Positions 61,289-64,000 of a stretch of 64,000 nt of DNA are shown piece after piece. Both the position numbers and the translations under genes were made by a program. The notes under the pieces are model-generated. The model did no database searches. It worked only from the letters and a program-made list of their open reading frames with translations, and was not told where the DNA came from. Positions within the stretch are counted from its first letter, which is position 1, and the number at the start of each line of letters is the position of its first letter. This DNA is from Paraprevotella clara YIT 11840 (lineage in GTDB: Bacteria; Bacteroidota; Bacteroidia; Bacteroidales; Bacteroidaceae): assembly GCF_000233955.1 (NCBI RefSeq), contig NZ_JH376592.1, positions 124,001-188,000 of the forward strand, read 5' to 3'.

Positions 61289-63136
61289 ATGAATAGTAAA
61301 ACCGAATCAGATACTAAAACAAGTAACATGATGGACTCTCAAGAAACTCTCCAGACGGAAGAGAACGTAACAGAAAACGTAGCACCTGAAGTGAACGAAA
61401 CGGAAAATCAAACGATAGAAGTGCCGCAAACACAGGAAGAAGTCGTTGCACGAGTGAAGGAATTGGCCGAAGCCGACGCTCCGGCCGAGAAACAGGAGTT
61501 GGACGCCCTGAAACAGGCTTTCTATAAAATACATAAGGCAAACGTGGCGGCAGCCCGTGCGCAATTCATCGAAAACGGAGGCGAGCCCGAAGCTTTCCTT
61601 CCGACACCGAATGTGCTCGAGGACGAATTCAAGGCGGCCATGAACGTCATCAAGCAAAAAAGAGCTGAATTGCAGGCTGAACTGGATCGACAGAAAGAAG
61701 AGAACTTGCAGAAAAAGCAAGAGATTCTGGAACGGATCAAGGTATTGAGTGCCACGCCGGAGGAAGCCAACCAAGCCTACAAAGAGTTTAAAGAGCTCCA
61801 GAACCAATGGAAGGAACTGACGCTCGTCCCGGCAGAAAAAGCCAACGAACTGTGGAAAACCTACCAGTTGTACGTAGAGCAATATTACGACCAACTGAAG
61901 CTCAACAACGAATTCCGTGAGTACGATTTCAAGAAGAACCTGGAAATCAAGACACGCCTTTGCGAGACTGCGGAGAAACTGAACGAAGAAGCCGATGTCA
62001 TATCCGCTTTCCAACAGTTGCAAGCCTTGCATCAGGAATTCAAGGAAACGGGTCCCGTAGCGAAAGAATTGCGCGAAGAAATCTGGGCACGCTTCAAGGC
62101 TGCATCTACCGCTGTGAACAAACGTCATCAGCAATATTTCGAGGAACTGAAGCAGAAAGAAGAAGAAAACCTTGCACACAAGACCGCACTCTGCGAGAAA
62201 ATAGAAGCCGTCGACCTGACGGCCATCAAGACGGCGGCTGCATGGGAGGCACAGACGCAGCAAATCATCGAGATGCAAAAGGAATGGCGTACCATTGGTT
62301 TCGCCCCTCAAAAGATGAACGTGAAGATTTTCGAGCGTTTCCGTGGCGCATGCGACCGGTTCTTCACGGAAAAGGCTGCATTCTTCAAACGCCTGAAAGA
62401 GGAACAGGCTCAAAACTTGGCCAAGAAAACGGAACTCTGCGAAAAGGCCGAGGCACTGAAAGACAGTACGGATTGGAAAGCCACGGCCGACAAGCTCATG
62501 CAGATACAAAAGGAATGGAAGACCATCGGTGCCGTTCCTAAAAAGCATTCCGAATCCCTTTGGCAACGTTTCATCGGTGCCTGCGACTACTTCTTCGAAC
62601 AGAAGGGCAAGAACACGGCATCCCAACGTGGGGAGGAAAAAGAAAACTTGCAAAAGAAGGAGCAGGTCATCGAAAAACTGAAAGCCTTGTTGGAGTCTGA
62701 CGAGGAAGAAAACAAACAGGACGCCGTAAGAGAACTGATGAAGGAATGGAACGAAATCGGTTTCGTACCTTTCAAAGAGAAAGACAAAATCTATAAGGCT
62801 TACCACGAAACGGTAGACCAACTGTTCAAAGCCCTGAACATGTCGGCCGCACGCCGCCGTCTGGACAACTTCAAGAATAACTTGAAGAACGATGCCAAAG
62901 AAGGCGGACAAGGCTTGTCCCGCGAACGGGAACGCTTGGTACGGGCCTACGAAAACAAACGCAGCGAAATCAAGACGTACGAAAACAATCTGGGCTTCCT
63001 GACTTGCAGTTCTAAGAAGGGCAGCAGCCTCCTCAACGAGATGAACAAGAAGATGGAGAAGCTGAAAGACGAATTAAACCTGATTGGCGAAAAGATTGCC
63101 GCCATCGACAAGGAAATGTCTGCACAGTCAGAATAA
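61289..63136 (+). CDS. DUF349 repeat protein
   Basis: 615 residues, highly charged and helical throughout. An acidic N-terminal stretch (about 1-60) is followed by several DUF349 helical repeats, seen as the recurring pattern QxxWKELxxVP / QKEWRTIGFAP / QKEWKTIGAVPKKHSESLWQRF / MKEWNEIGFVPFKEKDKIYKAY, and a basic coiled coil at the end. DUF349 proteins are cytoplasmic and of unknown function; they may bind nucleic acid or ribosomes. An internal ATG at 61328 (MMDSQETLQ) is an equally good start. A terminator follows the gene. Confidence 0.9.
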   Translation: MNSKTESDTKTSNMMDSQETLQTEENVTENVAPEVNETENQTIEVPQTQEEVVARVKELAEADAPAEKQELDALKQAFYKIHKANVAAARAQFIENGGEPEAFLPTPNVLEDEFKAAMNVIKQKRAELQAELDRQKEENLQKKQEILERIKVLSATPEEANQAYKEFKELQNQWKELTLVPAEKANELWKTYQLYVEQYYDQLKLNNEFREYDFKKNLEIKTRLCETAEKLNEEADVISAFQQLQALHQEFKETGPVAKELREEIWARFKAASTAVNKRHQQYFEELKQKEEENLAHKTALCEKIEAVDLTAIKTAAAWEAQTQQIIEMQKEWRTIGFAPQKMNVKIFERFRGACDRFFTEKAAFFKRLKEEQAQNLAKKTELCEKAEALKDSTDWKATADKLMQIQKEWKTIGAVPKKHSESLWQRFIGACDYFFEQKGKNTASQRGEEKENLQKKEQVIEKLKALLESDEEENKQDAVRELMKEWNEIGFVPFKEKDKIYKAYHETVDQLFKALNMSAARRRLDNFKNNLKNDAKEGGQGLSRERERLVRAYENKRSEIKTYENNLGFLTCSSKKGSSLLNEMNKKMEKLKDELNLIGEKIAAIDKEMSAQSE

Positions 63137-63164
63137 AAGAGACAAACCATTTATAAACAGCTTG

Positions 63165-63201
63165 CCGCATCCGGAATTTTACTTCGGATGCGGTTTTTTT
63201 T
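63165..63201 (+). terminator. Intrinsic terminator of the DUF349 gene
   Basis: A stem CCGCATCCG / CGGATGCGG with an 11-nt loop and eight T residues. Its T-tract touches the first ATG of the recombinase gene at 63202. Confidence 0.92.
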
Positions 63202-64000
63202 ATGCAAGTTTTTGAATTCATGCTCCGCCACAGCATGATGTGGCGGAAAACAGGACGGACGCGCAGCGCAGAGACTTGCCTCACCGCCCTGAACAGCTTC
63301 AAGCGTTTCCGGAAGCATGTCGACTTGAGTTACGACGAAGTAACCTCCGGCCTCGTGCAACGTTATGAAAGCTATTTAAAGGAACAAGGTCTCTGCCGCA
63401 ACACGTCATCATTCTACATCCGGCAGTTCCGCACCTGCTACAATCTGGCTGTGGAACAAGGCCTGACTGCCGACCGGCATCCGTTCAGGCACGTCTACAC
63501 CGGAGTGGACAAGACCGCGAAACGGGCACTCCGGCAAGAGGACATATCACGAATCTACCGCATGGATTTGTCCGGCTTGCCACAGGCAGCTTTTGCCCGC
63601 GACATCTTCATGTTCAGTTTCTTCACCCGTGGGATGTCGTTCGTGGACATGGCCTACCTGAAAAAGTCGGACGTGTCGGACAGCACACTGACCTACCGCC
63701 GACGGAAAACGGGACAAAGCCTCTCTATCGGATGGGAACAACAGATGCAGGCCATCGTAGACAGGTACGCCACGGAAAAGGCCACAAGCTACCTCCTGCC
63801 CCTCATTACGCGGGAGGACGGCACGGAACGTACCCAGTACGAAAGCAAGATGCAGCAAGTAAACCGGCATTTGAAGAAAATCGGGCAACAGCTCGGCCTG
63901 CCCATACCGCTGACCACGTATTGTGCCCGCCACTCCTGGGCCACCATAGCCCGGGACAGGAATGTGCCCCTTGCGGTCATCAGCAAAGCCCTCGGCCACG
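63202..64000 (+). CDS. Tyrosine recombinase, 5' part (runs off the window)
   Basis: 266 codons of a phage-integrase family protein. An N-terminal SAM-like DNA-binding domain (about 1-100: AETCLTALNSFKRFRKH, RNTSSFYIRQFRTCYNLAVEQG) precedes the catalytic domain. The first catalytic Arg is in FFTRGMSFVDMAYL, the Lys in YRRRKTGQ, the second Arg/His in TYCARHSWATIA and the His in ALGH at the window edge; the nucleophilic Tyr lies beyond. The expected length of about 300 residues, with no extra N-terminal domain, suits Bacteroidales DNA invertases or small integrases rather than the longer integrases of conjugative transposons. A second ATG at 63220 may be the true start, because the first lies in the terminator tract. 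Confidence 0.88.
   Translation, partial: MQVFEFMLRHSMMWRKTGRTRSAETCLTALNSFKRFRKHVDLSYDEVTSGLVQRYESYLKEQGLCRNTSSFYIRQFRTCYNLAVEQGLTADRHPFRHVYTGVDKTAKRALRQEDISRIYRMDLSGLPQAAFARDIFMFSFFTRGMSFVDMAYLKKSDVSDSTLTYRRRKTGQSLSIGWEQQMQAIVDRYATEKATSYLLPLITREDGTERTQYESKMQQVNRHLKKIGQQLGLPIPLTTYCARHSWATIARDRNVPLAVISKALGH

Noticed and set aside
61307-62911. Long antisense frame of 534 codons opposite the DUF349 gene
   Set aside because: Leu/Phe-rich mirror translation of a Glu/Lys/Gln-rich coding sequence; the plus-strand frame has clear repeats and signals.

Overview
The window reads as a chromosomal segment of a gut-type member of the Bacteroidales (Bacteroides, Phocaeicola or a close relative; I cannot fix the genus). 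The basis is SusC/SusD proteins, lipoproteins with acidic export tags after the lipobox cysteine, promoters of the Bacteroidetes type (TTTG, about 20 bp, TAnnTTTG), 6-bladed-propeller, DUF4221, DUF4843 and DUF4837 lipoproteins, and a porQ-cmk-ispH cluster. Shine-Dalgarno sequences are weak or absent, as is usual in the phylum.

Layout. 1-5200: two small exported proteins and a 1395-residue coiled-coil surface lipoprotein, all on the minus strand. Directly upstream of the large gene lies a promoter between perfect 21-bp inverted repeats, an invertible switch that here points away from the gene. 5200-7510: a long gene-poor stretch and a CPA-type cation/proton antiporter. 7600-17500 (minus): a tight SusC-SusD-DUF4843-PKD-like-TlpA operon with a terminator-like hairpin in the susC leader, preceded by an exported protein with a secretion-tag-like C terminus. 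17680-19890: DNA topoisomerase III, then a 656-bp repeat-rich spacer. 20547-29281 (plus): two lipoproteins, a protein with two GH43 modules and a large multidomain polysaccharide lyase, which together look like a glycan-degrading locus. 29400-37500: a PorE-like OmpA protein, an exported TonB-C protein, a phosphatase homologue lacking its catalytic cysteine, an rRNA methyltransferase, a DUF6249-thyA-folA operon and an Lrp/AsnC regulator. 37600-42900 (minus): the energy-transduction block tonB, ispA-like, tatD, tRNA-Ser(GGA), exbB, membrane protein, exbD, exbD. 43110-45903 (plus): porQ, cmk, ispH. 46000-56200 (minus): meaB with a DUF1573 protein, and an alpha-2-macroglobulin/phytase-like/DUF4837 operon coupled by ATGA overlaps. 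56600-63140: pepD, a flippase-like membrane protein, rsmA, corA (with a possible leader peptide) and a DUF349 protein. 63202-64000: the first part of a tyrosine recombinase.

How the genes work together. TonB, ExbB and two ExbD proteins can power the SusC-type transporter encoded 25 kb away. The surface lipoproteins and secreted enzymes serve nutrient capture. PorQ and the PorE-like protein are type IX-secretion relatives, and two secreted proteins here carry C-terminal domains resembling type IX sorting tags. The rest is housekeeping (nucleotide, isoprenoid, rRNA and ion metabolism).

The least ordinary features are the invertible promoter, a family of 22-nt-unit and hairpin repeats present at four intergenic sites, a dispersed tandem-promoter module found at two loci, and the short acidic ORF in the corA leader.
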